From NCBI RefSeq assembly GCF_009857475.1, contig NZ_WWCJ01000024.1, positions 1 through 64,000 on the forward strand: DNA of 64,000 nucleotides, written 5' to 3'. Within the stretch, counting starts at the first letter, position 1. The number at the start of each line of letters is the position of its first letter. The DNA is from Pseudoduganella guangdongensis (lineage in GTDB: Bacteria > Pseudomonadota > Gammaproteobacteria > Burkholderiales > Burkholderiaceae_D). A program made the translations under genes and the position numbers. Positions 17,882 to 26,671 of this stretch are shown piece by piece. The notes below the pieces were generated by a model. The model was not told where the DNA came from. It saw only the letters and a list, made by a program, of their open reading frames with translations, and ran no database searches.

Positions 17882-18622
17882 TTAGTTGGCGCGGCGGCGC
17901 AGGGCGGCCAGGCCGGCCAGGCCCAGCAGCAGCAGGGGGGCGGAGCCTGGCAGCGGCAGTTCCACATCGAGGTCGTCAATGGCGAACTGGGCGGCGAATG
18001 GCGCCCAGTCGGCCGTGTTGAAGCAGCCGCCATTGCCGTCGAACAGGCAGGCGCTGATGTTCAAGTCGCTCAGTTTCAGGGCCGCGAAATCGTTGTCCAG
18101 CACCCAGGTGGAAAATTGGAAGTGGCCGTCATTGTCCTGGTTGGCAAAATCGGCGCTGCGGGTGACGACGGTGCCGTCGGCGGTGGTGGCTTTCAGGACC
18201 AGTTGGCCGTAGAAGCCGTCGTCCGCCCCACCCAGCGGGGTGAAGTAGGAAAAGCGCAGGGAACGCAGGGAGTAGGTGCTGCCCAGGCGCTGCACATTGA
18301 TGGAGCCGTCATTGGTGCCGCCATAGAAATTGCCGATGCCGCCGCTCGGGCAATCATTGATCGCGCCGCAGCTGTTCGGGTTAGCGCTATCGAGCATAAC
18401 GCCGGCCGCGCCGTCGGTATAGCCGAGCGCCAGCAGGGCCGCCGACATATTGGTGCTGAAGGTCAGGCCGCCGTCCTGGAATTTTTCGCCGTGGTTGTAG
18501 GCGGTGAGCGGGCTGGAATCGAAGGTGGCGAGGCTGGCGTGGGCCGGGGCCGAGAGCAGTGCGACGGCGCCGAGCAGCGTGCCGCAGGCCAGGGTTTTAA
18601 GGCGAGTGATGTGGCGATGCAT
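17882..18622 (-). CDS. PEP-CTERM-like exported protein (LPLPG variant signal)
   Basis: The ATG at 18622 has an AAGGGA ribosome site and begins a signal peptide ending SAPAHA; 246 residues. The body is beta-rich (FDSSPLTAYNHGEKF, GGIGNFYGGTNDGSI, LRSLRFSYFTPLGG) with Cys pairs CGAINDC and CLFDGNGGC. The C-terminus has the tripartite form of an exosortase signal in a variant: ELPLPGSAP, a Leu/Gly/Ala helix (LLLLGLAGLAAL) and RRRAN. It is expected at the cell surface. It is upstream of, and probably co-transcribed with, the subtilase gene. Function unknown. Confidence 0.85.
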   Translation of the reverse strand: MHRHITRLKTLACGTLLGAVALLSAPAHASLATFDSSPLTAYNHGEKFQDGGLTFSTNMSAALLALGYTDGAAGVMLDSANPNSCGAINDCPSGGIGNFYGGTNDGSINVQRLGSTYSLRSLRFSYFTPLGGADDGFYGQLVLKATTADGTVVTRSADFANQDNDGHFQFSTWVLDNDFAALKLSDLNISACLFDGNGGCFNTADWAPFAAQFAIDDLDVELPLPGSAPLLLLGLAGLAALRRRAN

Positions 18623-18957
18623 GATGCGTTCCCTTACTTTTTTGTGGTCGAAAACGGCTTCCCTGTCTTGTACAGGTTGCAACAAATATAGCAATGGTCG
18701 CGCTTCACGATGCAAATAATTCAATGATATTTATTTAATTTTATGGCGATGAAAACAAATTTAGTTCGGAAATACCTATGACAATAGTGTCGAAAGAATA
18801 TGTATTTACTTGTGAAAAATTCGCGACACTTTTGATAACAATCCAATTGAACATTGCGGCGGGCGCCGCGGGCGCGCGCGCACTGCAGAAAAAATTGTCG
18901 AAACCTAAAGCTGCGTGGTAGCCTTTGCCGTTCTTTCAATGGGGGAGGTGGTACGGA
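18623..18957. other. Divergent promoter region between PEP-CTERM-like gene and secretion operon
   Basis: A 335-bp non-coding stretch, strikingly A+T-rich at about 18700-18850 for this genome. It must hold the promoters of the leftward PEP-CTERM-like gene and the rightward pseudopilin operon. I see a possible leftward TTGCAT element near 18710-18715 and a short CCTGT/ACAGG inverted repeat near 18663-18677, but no convincing -35/-10 pair for the rightward operon. No gene is evident. Confidence 0.5.
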
Positions 18958-19389
18958 ATGTTTGCAGCGCGGATTCACGACAAGTCCAGCAGGGGGTTCA
19001 CGTTGCTGGAACTGCTGGTGGTGATCGTTATCATCGGCTTGCTGGCGGCATACGTTGGCCCGAAATACTTCTCCCAACTGGGCAAATCGGAAGTCACCGT
19101 CGCCAAGGCGCAGATCGAGGCCTTCGAGAAGGCGCTCGACACCTATCGCCTGGACGTGGGCCGCTACCCGAGCACGGAAGAGGGCCTGGGCGCGCTGCTG
19201 GCCGCGCCACCTAGCGCCGGCGCCAAATGGAACGGCCCTTACCTGAAAAAAGGCGTGCCGCCCGATCCGTGGGGCCGCGTGTACCAGTACAAGGCGCCCG
19301 GCGCCAAGGCGGAGTTCGAAATCACCTCCCTCGGCAAGGATGGCCAGGCCGGCGGCGAGGGTGAGAACGCCGATATCAGCTCGCAGTAA
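18958..19389 (+). CDS. gspG: Major pseudopilin, GspG-like
   Basis: The ATG at 18958 is preferred over the upstream one at 18925 because a GGGGGAGG ribosome site (18941-18948) sits correctly before it; 143 residues. The prepilin peptidase site is RG/FTLLELLVVIVIIGLLA with the conserved Glu at mature position 5. The rest has GspG hallmarks: FEKALDTYRLDVGRYPSTEE, GLGALL, PYLKK, PPDPWGRVYQY and the C-terminal ITSLGKDGQAGGEGENADI that binds calcium in GspG. It builds the short pseudopilus of a type II-like secretion system and is first in a ten-gene operon. The prepilin peptidase gene is not in this window. Confidence 0.9.
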   Translation: MFAARIHDKSSRGFTLLELLVVIVIIGLLAAYVGPKYFSQLGKSEVTVAKAQIEAFEKALDTYRLDVGRYPSTEEGLGALLAAPPSAGAKWNGPYLKKGVPPDPWGRVYQYKAPGAKAEFEITSLGKDGQAGGEGENADISSQ

Positions 19390-19406
19390 AGCAGCACAGC
19401 CGCCCC

Positions 19407-20591
19407 ATGCAATTCGATGTCCGCACCCTGTCGCCGGAAATGGTGATCGGCCAACTGGTGATCGATGGCCGCGACGAGGCCGACGCGCGCCGCCAGGTGG
19501 AGGCGCGCGGCCTGTTCGTCAGCGCCATCGCGCCGCGCCGCGCCGGCCTGCGTGCGGGCAAGGCCAAGGCGCTTTCGCTGGTGCTGTTCAGCCAGGAGCT
19601 GCTGGCGCTGCTCAACGCGGGCCTGGGGGTGGTGGAGGCGCTGGAGGCGCTGCTGGAAAAAGAGGCGGCGCCGGCCACGCGCGGCGTGCTGGAACGCTTG
19701 CTGGCCGGCCTGCGCGAGGGCCAGCGTTTTTCCACCGTGCTGGGCGAGCAGCCGCAATTATTCCCGCCGCTGTACGTGGGCATCGTCAAGGCGGCGGAAG
19801 GCACCAGCGATTTGCCGCGTTCGCTCGAGCGCTTCATCGATTACCAGCAGCGGGTCGACCTGGTGCGCACCAAACTGGTCAGCGCGGCCATCTATCCCTG
19901 CATCCTGCTGCTGGTGGGCGGCGGCGTGTCGCTGTTCCTGATCGGCTACGTGGTGCCGCGCTTCGCCGAGGTGTACCAGGGCGCCGGGCGCAACCTGCCG
20001 TGGATGTCGCAGGTGATGCTGGCCTGGGGCCAGTTCGCGGCGGCGCACACCACGCCGCTGCTGGCCGGCATCGGCGCGGCGATCGGCGGCGCGCTGCTGG
20101 GTGTGCGGCGCCTGGTGCGCAGCGGCGCCATGGCGCGTTTGCTGGGGCGCTTGCCGGGCGTGGGCGAACGGGTGCGCATCTACGAGTTGTCGCGCCTGTA
20201 CCTGACCTTGGGCATGCTGAGCGAAGGCGGCATCACGATCTTGAATGCGATCGATACCGTGCAGGGCATGGTGTCGGTCAATGTGCAGCAAGGCCTGCAA
20301 GGCGCGCGCGCCATGATCGAGGCGGGCTTGCCGCTGTCGGCGGCGTTCGAGGCCAACGGCCTGACCACGCCGATTTCGCTGCGCATGCTGCGCGTGGGCG
20401 AGCGCACCGGCGAAATGGGCGCCATGCTGACGCAGTCGGCGGCGTTCTACGACGGCGAAATCAGCCGCTGGATCGACCGCTTCACGCGCACTTTCGAACC
20501 GCTGCTGATGGCGGGCATCGGCCTGGTGGTGGGCGCCATCGTGGTGCTGCTGTATATGCCGATCTTTGACCTGGCCGGGGAGATGTCATGA
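19407..20591 (+). CDS. gspF: Type II secretion/type IV pilus inner-membrane platform protein, GspF-like
   Basis: A 394-residue polytopic platform protein that couples the ATPase to pseudopilus assembly. Two copies of the T2SSF domain are visible, one starting VLFSQELLALLNAGLGVVEA (about residue 60) and one starting LSRLYLTLGMLSEGGITILN (about 262). Transmembrane segments are near LVSAAIYPCILLLVGGGVSL, ATTPLLAGIGAAIGGALL-like residues around 215-230, and the C-terminal LLMAGIGLVVGAIVVLLYMP. It lies 17 bp after gspG and ends in an ATGA overlap with gspE. Confidence 0.9.
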   Translation: MQFDVRTLSPEMVIGQLVIDGRDEADARRQVEARGLFVSAIAPRRAGLRAGKAKALSLVLFSQELLALLNAGLGVVEALEALLEKEAAPATRGVLERLLAGLREGQRFSTVLGEQPQLFPPLYVGIVKAAEGTSDLPRSLERFIDYQQRVDLVRTKLVSAAIYPCILLLVGGGVSLFLIGYVVPRFAEVYQGAGRNLPWMSQVMLAWGQFAAAHTTPLLAGIGAAIGGALLGVRRLVRSGAMARLLGRLPGVGERVRIYELSRLYLTLGMLSEGGITILNAIDTVQGMVSVNVQQGLQGARAMIEAGLPLSAAFEANGLTTPISLRMLRVGERTGEMGAMLTQSAAFYDGEISRWIDRFTRTFEPLLMAGIGLVVGAIVVLLYMPIFDLAGEMS

Positions 20592-22273
20592 ACGTACCGG
20601 TGCTCGACGCCGCCATGCTGGCCAAGGCGCGCGCGCAATGCCTGCAATCGAAGCGCAGCCTGGTGGAGGAGCTGGAGCAGCTGACCGGCATCGAACCGCG
20701 CGTGGCGGTGCGCGCGCTGGCCTTGCCGTTCGGGCTGGCGGTGCTGGAAACGGCGGACATGCTGGCCTTCGCGCCGGCCTTCGACCTGCTGCCGCTGTCG
20801 CAGGCGATGGCGCGCCATTGCGTGCTGCTGCGCTCCCACGACGGGGCGGCGGTGGGCGTGATCGCCGACCCGTTCGACCTGGATTTGCAAACCTGGCTGG
20901 CGACGCAGGCGCGCTGCACGGCGGCGGCGCCGCTGCAATTGCGCCTGGCGCTGCAGGCCGATATCCAGGCTTATTTGTCGAAGCAGGAGGAGTCGGCGCG
21001 CGCGGTGGACAGCCTGGTGGCGGGCGGCGAGGGCGCGCGGCGCGACGGCAAGACGGCGGCGGTGCTGTCGTTCGCCTCGGTCTCGGAAGGCGCCTCGCCG
21101 GCGGTGCGGCTGGTGAACTCGACGCTGTACGACGCGCTCAAGGCGGGCGCGTCGGACATCCACCTGGAGTCGACCGCCGGCGGCCTGGCCGTGAAATACC
21201 GGGTGGACGGGGTGCTGGACCATGCGACGGCGGTCAACGGCGTCGACGTGGCGGAGCAGATCATCTCGCGCCTGAAGGTGCTGGCCGAGCTCGATATCGC
21301 CGAACGCCGCGTGCCGCAGGACGGCTCCTTCCGGGTCGAATCGATGGGGCGCGAGATCGATTTGCGGGTGTCGATCATGCCTTCGATCCACGGCGAGGAC
21401 GCGGTGATCCGTATCCTGGACAAGCGCGCCATGATCGAGTCGTACGGCGCGCTGACGCTGGAGGCGCTGGGCTTTGACGCGCCGTCGCTGTCGACCCTGC
21501 GCGCGCTGGCGCAGGAGGCCTACGGCATGCTGCTGGTGACCGGACCGACCGGCTCCGGCAAGACCACCACGCTGTACGCGGCGCTGACCGAAATCCACAA
21601 CGGGCGCGAGAAAATCATCACCATCGAGGATCCGGTGGAGTACCAGCTGCCGGGCATCCTGCAGATCCCGGTCAACGAAAAGAAGGGCCTGACCTTCGCC
21701 AAGGGCTTGCGTTCGATCCTGCGCCACGACCCGGACAAAATCATGGTGGGCGAGATCCGCGACCGCGAAACGGCGGAAATCGCGGTGCAGTCGGCGCTGA
21801 CCGGCCACCTGGTGCTGACCACGGTGCACGCCAATAACGTGTTCGACGTGTTCGGCCGCTTTACCCATATGGGGATCGACCCCTACGCCTTTGTCTCGGC
21901 GCTGAACGGCATCTGGGCGCAGCGCCTGGTGCGCATCAATTGCCCGCATTGCGCGCTGGAGGTGACGCCGTCGGACGAGGAGCTGGCCAGCGTCGGCCTG
22001 GCGCGCGCCGACGCCTATGAATTCCGCTTCAAGGAAGGCAAGGGCTGCGGCGACTGCCGCGGCACCGGCTACAAAGGGCGCCGTTCGATCGCGGAAATCC
22101 TGACCCTGAACGACGAGATCCGCGAACTGATCGTGGAAAAGAAACCAATCCGCCAGGTCAAGGCGGCGGCTTACGCCAACGGCACGCGCAGCCTGCGCCA
22201 TGCGGCGCTGGAACTGGTGCGGCGCGGCGATACCACGCTGGCGGAAATCAAGCGGGTGACCTTGCATGCTTAA
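20588..22273 (+). CDS. gspE: Secretion/pilus assembly ATPase, GspE-like
   Basis: A 561-residue hexameric ATPase of the GspE/PilB family. After an N-terminal domain (about 1-140) the core has the Walker A motif GPTGSGKTTT at about 319-328, the Asp box IITIEDPVEYQLPG, Walker B in DPDKIMVGEIRDRET, and the His box LTTVHANN. A tetracysteine zinc motif is present as CPHC and CGDC before RGTGYKGRRSIAEIL. It powers pseudopilus assembly at the cytoplasmic face. The start overlaps gspF (ATGA) and the end overlaps the next gene by 8 bp. Confidence 0.93.
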   Translation: MNVPVLDAAMLAKARAQCLQSKRSLVEELEQLTGIEPRVAVRALALPFGLAVLETADMLAFAPAFDLLPLSQAMARHCVLLRSHDGAAVGVIADPFDLDLQTWLATQARCTAAAPLQLRLALQADIQAYLSKQEESARAVDSLVAGGEGARRDGKTAAVLSFASVSEGASPAVRLVNSTLYDALKAGASDIHLESTAGGLAVKYRVDGVLDHATAVNGVDVAEQIISRLKVLAELDIAERRVPQDGSFRVESMGREIDLRVSIMPSIHGEDAVIRILDKRAMIESYGALTLEALGFDAPSLSTLRALAQEAYGMLLVTGPTGSGKTTTLYAALTEIHNGREKIITIEDPVEYQLPGILQIPVNEKKGLTFAKGLRSILRHDPDKIMVGEIRDRETAEIAVQSALTGHLVLTTVHANNVFDVFGRFTHMGIDPYAFVSALNGIWAQRLVRINCPHCALEVTPSDEELASVGLARADAYEFRFKEGKGCGDCRGTGYKGRRSIAEILTLNDEIRELIVEKKPIRQVKAAAYANGTRSLRHAALELVRRGDTTLAEIKRVTLHA

Positions 22274-23036
22274 GAATTTCACACAGTCGCTGCGCATCGA
22301 GGTCGCGCCGCAAGCCCTGCGCCTGCTGCGCGCGCCGCGCTGGGGCAAGGCCGCGCCGGCGCTGCTGGCCGAGCAGGCGCTGGCCGCAGCGCCGGACGCG
22401 CTGGCGGCGGCGCTGCCGGGCGCGCTCGACGCGCTGCTGTCCGGGCAGCAGGCGCGCGGCCTGGCCGCCAGCTTCGTGCTGGCCGACGAGCTGGTGCGCA
22501 TGTGGCAGGTGGTGCCGCCGCTGCAGGCGGCGCGCCTGGCCGACCTGGAAGCGGCCGCCGCGCTGCGCTTCCACACCCTGTACGGCGAAGCGCCCGCCGC
22601 CTGGCAGATGAGCGCCGACTGGAATGCTGCGGCGCCCTTCATGGCGGCCGCCGTGCCGCGCGCGCTGCAGGCGGCCATCGAGTCGAGCGCGGCGCGCCAC
22701 GCGCTGGCCGTCATCGCCGTTGTGCCGCATTTTGTCGCGGCCTGGAACCGCCATGCGCGCGCGCTGAAGCGCGACGCCTGGTTCGGCGTGGCGCATGGGA
22801 ATGTGCTGGCGCTGGCCGCCTGCGAAGGCGGGCAGTTGCGCGCCTTGCGCCACATCGCCATCCCGCACGGCGCCGACCATTACTGGCTGACGCAAACCGC
22901 GCAGCGTGAAGCGCTGCTGCTGGGCCTGCAGGCGCCGGCCCTGATCCAGCTGAGCGGCGAGGTGCCGCCGGCGCTGGCCAAGCCGGCCGGCCACGACAAG
23001 CATATCGCCACCGCCGCCCTGGGAGCCGCCGCATGA
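22266..23036 (+). CDS. PilM/GspL-like cytoplasmic assembly protein (divergent)
   Basis: A 256-residue Ala/Leu-rich soluble protein with no signal peptide or membrane helix. Sequence motifs are weak, so the call is mainly positional: it lies between gspE and three small inner-membrane genes in the order expected for PilM-PilN-PilO-PilP or the GspL cytoplasmic domain. SLRIEVAPQALRLLRAPRWG at the N-terminus could be a degenerate actin-like first strand, and VPHFVAAWNRHARALKRDAW with the following segment could be the second lobe. Starts 8 bp inside gspE and ends in an ATGA overlap with the next gene, so it is strictly coupled. Confidence 0.6.
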   Translation: MLKNFTQSLRIEVAPQALRLLRAPRWGKAAPALLAEQALAAAPDALAAALPGALDALLSGQQARGLAASFVLADELVRMWQVVPPLQAARLADLEAAAALRFHTLYGEAPAAWQMSADWNAAAPFMAAAVPRALQAAIESSAARHALAVIAVVPHFVAAWNRHARALKRDAWFGVAHGNVLALAACEGGQLRALRHIAIPHGADHYWLTQTAQREALLLGLQAPALIQLSGEVPPALAKPAGHDKHIATAALGAAA

Positions 23037-23578
23037 AGCCGATGCAGCTTGATTTTGCGCGCCCGGGCTGGCGCCGCGCCTTGTACCGCGTGCATCCGGC
23101 CGCCATCGTGGCCGCCCTGGCGGGCGGCGCCCTGCTGCTGGCCGGGGCCAGCGTCGGCCTGCAGGCCTCGCAGCAGCAGGCCGCGCGCGAGGAAGCCCTG
23201 CGCGCCCAGCAGCGCAAGCAGGCGGCCGCCGTGCGCGCACCGCTGCGCCAGCCGGAGAGCGCCATCCCGGAGGCGCAGGCGGTCGCGGTCAATGCCGCCG
23301 TGCTGCAACTGAACCTGCCATGGCGCCAGCTGCAGGACGCGGTGGCCGCCGCCAACACGCCGGCGGTGGCCTTGCTGGCGCTCGATCCGGACCCGCGCAA
23401 GCAGGCGCTGAAGCTCACCGCCGAGGCAAAGAATGCGGACGATATGGTGGCTTACATCGCGCAGTTGAAACAGCAGGAGTTCTTCCGCGGCGCGGTCTTG
23501 CTGCGCCATGAAACCAACGAGCAGGACCCGAACCGCCCGCTGCGGTTCCAGGTGGAAGTGCAATGGAGGGCGCCATGA
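23033..23578 (+). CDS. PilN-like inner-membrane assembly protein
   Basis: A 181-residue bitopic protein. After a short cytoplasmic start (MKPMQLDFARPGWRRALYR) there is one membrane helix (about 24-43, AAIVAALAGGALLLAGASVG), then a Gln/Ala-rich coiled coil (about 46-70) and a ferredoxin-like periplasmic domain ending RFQVEVQWRAP. This topology and its place before a similar gene match PilN (or GspL/M) of the alignment subcomplex. It overlaps both neighbours by 4 bp (ATGA). The function is inferred from architecture and order, not from a diagnostic motif. Confidence 0.6.
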   Translation: MKPMQLDFARPGWRRALYRVHPAAIVAALAGGALLLAGASVGLQASQQQAAREEALRAQQRKQAAAVRAPLRQPESAIPEAQAVAVNAAVLQLNLPWRQLQDAVAAANTPAVALLALDPDPRKQALKLTAEAKNADDMVAYIAQLKQQEFFRGAVLLRHETNEQDPNRPLRFQVEVQWRAP

Positions 23579-24105
23579 ACGTCGCCGCCGTGCTGCTGCG
23601 TTTGCGCCTGGCCGCCATGCGCCTTGGACCGGCGGCCTGCATCGCCCTTGGCTTGCTGCTGGCCGGCGCGCTGGCGCTGGCATGGTCGCTCAAGGCGCGC
23701 CAGCTGGCCAATGCGCCGTTGCCGCCGGCGCCGCCGCAATTGGTGCAGGCCGCGCCGCCGCCGACCGCCAATGAGAACCTGGCCCTGTTCTACGCCACCC
23801 TGGGCGAGAAGCGCCACGCCGAGCAGCAGGTCAGGCAATTGTTCGATATCGCCGCCAAGACCGGGCTGACGCTGGAGCAGGGCGACTACAAATTGAGCGC
23901 GGACAAGGCCAGCGGCGTGGCGTCCTACCAGGTCACCTTGCCGGTGAAGGGCGCTTACCACAATATCTGGCAATTCAGCCTGCAGGCGCTGGCGGCGATT
24001 CCTTTTGCGGCGCTGGATGATATCGCCTTCCGCCGCGAGACGGTGAGCGAGCCGGTGGTGGAGGCGCGGGTGCGCTTTACCCTGTATATGAAGGAGCAGC
24101 CATGA
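23575..24105 (+). CDS. PilO/GspM-like inner-membrane assembly protein
   Basis: A 176-residue bitopic protein; the ATG at 23575 forms the usual ATGA overlap with its upstream gene. One membrane helix (about 17-36, ACIALGLLLAGALALAWSLK) is followed by a Pro-rich linker and a periplasmic domain (about 65-176) containing LRQLFDIAAKTGLTL-like and YHNIWQFSLQALAAIPFAAL segments. Short-helix plus ferredoxin-like fold is the PilO/GspM plan. It probably pairs with the PilN-like product to link ATPase and secretin. Positional call, moderate confidence. Confidence 0.6.
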   Translation: MNVAAVLLRLRLAAMRLGPAACIALGLLLAGALALAWSLKARQLANAPLPPAPPQLVQAAPPPTANENLALFYATLGEKRHAEQQVRQLFDIAAKTGLTLEQGDYKLSADKASGVASYQVTLPVKGAYHNIWQFSLQALAAIPFAALDDIAFRRETVSEPVVEARVRFTLYMKEQP

Positions 24106-24671
24106 AGCCGCGCCATATGCTGATGGGCGCGGCCCTGGCCGGGGCGGCGGCGCTGGTGCTGTTCGGCGACCGCACGCCCAATGCAACCGTGGCCGAGGCG
24201 GTGGAGCGCAAGCCGGCGCGCAGCGCGCAGGCCACGCCGGCAGCGGCGGCGCCGGCGCGCGCGGCCACGCCGGCAGGCGGGCAACCGGCCTCCGGCCCGG
24301 CCGCCATCTTGCGCCTGGTGCCGCGCGATGAGCTGATTGGCGCCGTGGGCGAGGGCTCGTTCAAGAGCAAGGACGGGGTGTTCGGCGGCCAGTCATGGAA
24401 CCCGCCACCGCCGCCGCCCCCGCCCGAGAACCGCAATCAGGCCGCGCCGCCGCCGAGCGCGCCGCCGCTGCCGTTCCAGTTCCTGGGCAAGGCGGCCGCC
24501 GACGGCCAGTGGGAAGTCTACCTGGGGCGCGGCGAGCAAACCTATGTGGTGCGCAAGGGCACGCAGATCGACGGCGCCTACCGCGTCGATAACATCGCCC
24601 CGCCCACCCTGACGATTACCTACCTGCCCATGAACCAGGCGCAGCAGCTACATATTGGAGTGATTGAGTGA
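24102..24671 (+). CDS. PilP/GspC-like periplasmic linker protein
   Basis: A 189-residue protein with an N-terminal membrane helix (about 8-21), an Ala/Pro-rich linker, an uninterrupted run of eight Pro near residue 105, and a compact beta domain from about 124 to the end (LPFQFLGKAAADGQWEVYLG, EQTYVVRKGTQIDGAYRVDN, LTITYLPMN). That domain resembles the homology region of PilP/GspC, which contacts the secretin. The secretin gene follows directly with a 4-bp overlap, supporting that role. Confidence 0.65.
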   Translation: MKPRHMLMGAALAGAAALVLFGDRTPNATVAEAVERKPARSAQATPAAAAPARAATPAGGQPASGPAAILRLVPRDELIGAVGEGSFKSKDGVFGGQSWNPPPPPPPPENRNQAAPPPSAPPLPFQFLGKAAADGQWEVYLGRGEQTYVVRKGTQIDGAYRVDNIAPPTLTITYLPMNQAQQLHIGVIE

Positions 24672-26668
24672 AGCCAACCCTGAGAACGCTGACCCTGTCC
24701 GTGCTGGCGCTGGCGCTGTCCGGCTGCGCCGGCGAAATGGCCTACCGCGAAGGCCGCAGCCTGGCCGAGAAGGACCAGGTGGAGGCGAGCCTGCTGAAAT
24801 TCCAGGAGGCGATCAAGCAAGAGCCGGGCAATCCGACCTACCGCGCCGCCTTCTACGAAGCGCGCGACCGCAACAGCATCCGCCTGCTGGAGCAGGCCGA
24901 CCGCCTGATCGGCGAAGGCAAGTATGAGCTGGCGGCGCAGAACTTCCAGCGTGTGCTGGTGCTGAACCCGCAGAATGAGCGCGCCCGCGCCGGCATGCGC
25001 GCGCTGGAAATGGCGGACCGCCACGAGAAGCTGCTGGCGCAGGCCGGCCTGCACCTGGAGCAGAAAGAACTGGAGGCGGCGAAAGCGCGCGTCAGCACCG
25101 TGCTGTCGGAGAAGCCCGACCATGCGCGCGGGCGCGCTTTGCTGCGCGCGATCAACGAGCAGGTGCCGCCGGCGCCGGTGGAGACCGGCTTGTCCAAGGC
25201 GTACAAGACGCCGATCACGATCGAGTTCCGCGAGGCGCCGTTGAAGCAGGTGTTCGACATCATCTCGCGCCGCTCGGGCCTGAACTTCATTTTCGACAAG
25301 GATGTGAAGAGCGACGCGCGCACCACCATCATGCTGAAGAACAGCACGGTGGAGTCGGCAGTCTACTTCCTGCTGATGACGAACCAGCTGGAACAGCAGG
25401 TCATGGATGGCAACACGATCCTGATCTACCCGAATACGGCGGCCAAGCTGAAGGAATACCAGGAGACGGTGGTGCGCACCTTCTACCTGTCCAACGCGGA
25501 AGCCAAGAGCGTGGCCAACACGCTCAAGACCATCCTCAAATCGCGCGACGTGGTGGCCGACGAGAAGCTCAACCTGGTGATCCTGCGCGACAGCGCCGAT
25601 GCGGTGAAGCTGGCCGAGAAGATCATCGCCATGCAGGACCAGCCGGAGCCGGAAGTCATGCTGGACGTGGAGATCCTGGAGATCAAGCGCAGCCGCCTGC
25701 TGGAGCTGGGCATCGACTGGCCGAACCAGGTTGGGCTGTCGGTGCTGAATGCCGACAAGAAGGGCACGCCGCTGACCTTGCGCGACCTGGATTTCATCAA
25801 CCGCAACTACATCGGCGTGTCGGCGCTGGGCGCCAACATCAACCTGAAGAAGACCGACGGCGACACCAACCTGCTGGCCAGCCCGCGCATCCGCGTGCGC
25901 AACAAGGAGAAGGCCAAGGTCGTGATCGGCGAGAAGGTGCCGGTGATTACCACCACCGTGTCGCCGGGCACGCAGGGCTTTGCCTACGAGTCGGTGAGCT
26001 ATGTCGATGTCGGCCTGACGCTGAACGCGGAACCGACCATTTACCTGAATAACGAGGTCGGCATCCGTATCGCGCTGGAAGTATCGAACCTGATCCAGCA
26101 GATCACGACCAAGACCGGCACCACGGCGTACCAGATCGGCACGCGCCAGGCCTCCACCTTCCTGCAACTGAAGGACGGCGAGAACCAGGTGCTGGCGGGC
26201 TTGATCAACAACGAGGAGCGCAGCACGGCGGACCGCGTGCCGGGGTTGGGCGACATCCCGATCCTGGGCCGCCTGTTTGGCTCGCAATCGGACGACAAGC
26301 AAAAGACCGAGATCGTGCTGTCGATTACGCCGCACCTGGTGCGCAACCTGCAGCGGCCGGAGTCTTCGGCTGCCGAGTTCTCGGCCGGCACGGAGGCCAA
26401 CTTCCGCCGCCGTCCGGATGTGACGCCGCGCCAGCCGGTCGTGCTGCCGGGCGCCCGTCCCGCTGCCGGCAGCGTCGCGCCGCAGCCGGCAGCCACGCCG
26501 ATGGCCGTGCCGACGCCGGGCAGCCTGGCTGCGCCGCAGAACGTGCCGCTGTCCGACACTCAGCCCGGCCCGGCCAGCAGCGTCACCGCGCCGCAGCCGG
26601 CCCCGGCGCCAGCGCCATCCCCGGCCAACACCGTGCAGCCGCCCGCCAGCACGGAGCGCAAGGACTAA
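24668..26668 (+). CDS. gspD: Outer-membrane secretin lipoprotein, GspD/MshL-like
   Basis: A 666-residue secretin forming the outer-membrane channel. It is a lipoprotein, with lipobox LALSGC and acyl-acceptor C20. Residues about 25-170 are helical TPR-like repeats, an unusual N-terminal addition compared with classical GspD. A STN/N0-like domain follows (FREAPLKQVFDIISRRSGLN), then a secretin N1-type domain (VVRTFYLSNAEAKSVANTLK). The secretin core has VMLDVEILEIKRSRLLELGI and ends VPGLGDIPILGRLFGS, KTEIVLSITPHLVR. The last 90 residues are a Pro/Ala-rich tail. The lipobox and TPR layout resembles MshL-type secretins, hence a hybrid system. It overlaps its upstream gene by 4 bp. Confidence 0.88.
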   Translation: MKPTLRTLTLSVLALALSGCAGEMAYREGRSLAEKDQVEASLLKFQEAIKQEPGNPTYRAAFYEARDRNSIRLLEQADRLIGEGKYELAAQNFQRVLVLNPQNERARAGMRALEMADRHEKLLAQAGLHLEQKELEAAKARVSTVLSEKPDHARGRALLRAINEQVPPAPVETGLSKAYKTPITIEFREAPLKQVFDIISRRSGLNFIFDKDVKSDARTTIMLKNSTVESAVYFLLMTNQLEQQVMDGNTILIYPNTAAKLKEYQETVVRTFYLSNAEAKSVANTLKTILKSRDVVADEKLNLVILRDSADAVKLAEKIIAMQDQPEPEVMLDVEILEIKRSRLLELGIDWPNQVGLSVLNADKKGTPLTLRDLDFINRNYIGVSALGANINLKKTDGDTNLLASPRIRVRNKEKAKVVIGEKVPVITTTVSPGTQGFAYESVSYVDVGLTLNAEPTIYLNNEVGIRIALEVSNLIQQITTKTGTTAYQIGTRQASTFLQLKDGENQVLAGLINNEERSTADRVPGLGDIPILGRLFGSQSDDKQKTEIVLSITPHLVRNLQRPESSAAEFSAGTEANFRRRPDVTPRQPVVLPGARPAAGSVAPQPAATPMAVPTPGSLAAPQNVPLSDTQPGPASSVTAPQPAPAPAPSPANTVQPPASTERKD

Positions 26669-26671
26669 GCG

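Noticed and set aside
18925..18957. Upstream ATG at 18925 as the start of gspG
   Set aside because: It would place 11 extra residues before the prepilin leader and lies before the clear GGGGGAGG ribosome site that serves the ATG at 18958.
20447..22861. An 804-codon open frame on the - strand opposite gspE and neighbours
   Set aside because: It spans three genes with strong T2SS motifs on the other strand and shows no coding features of its own.
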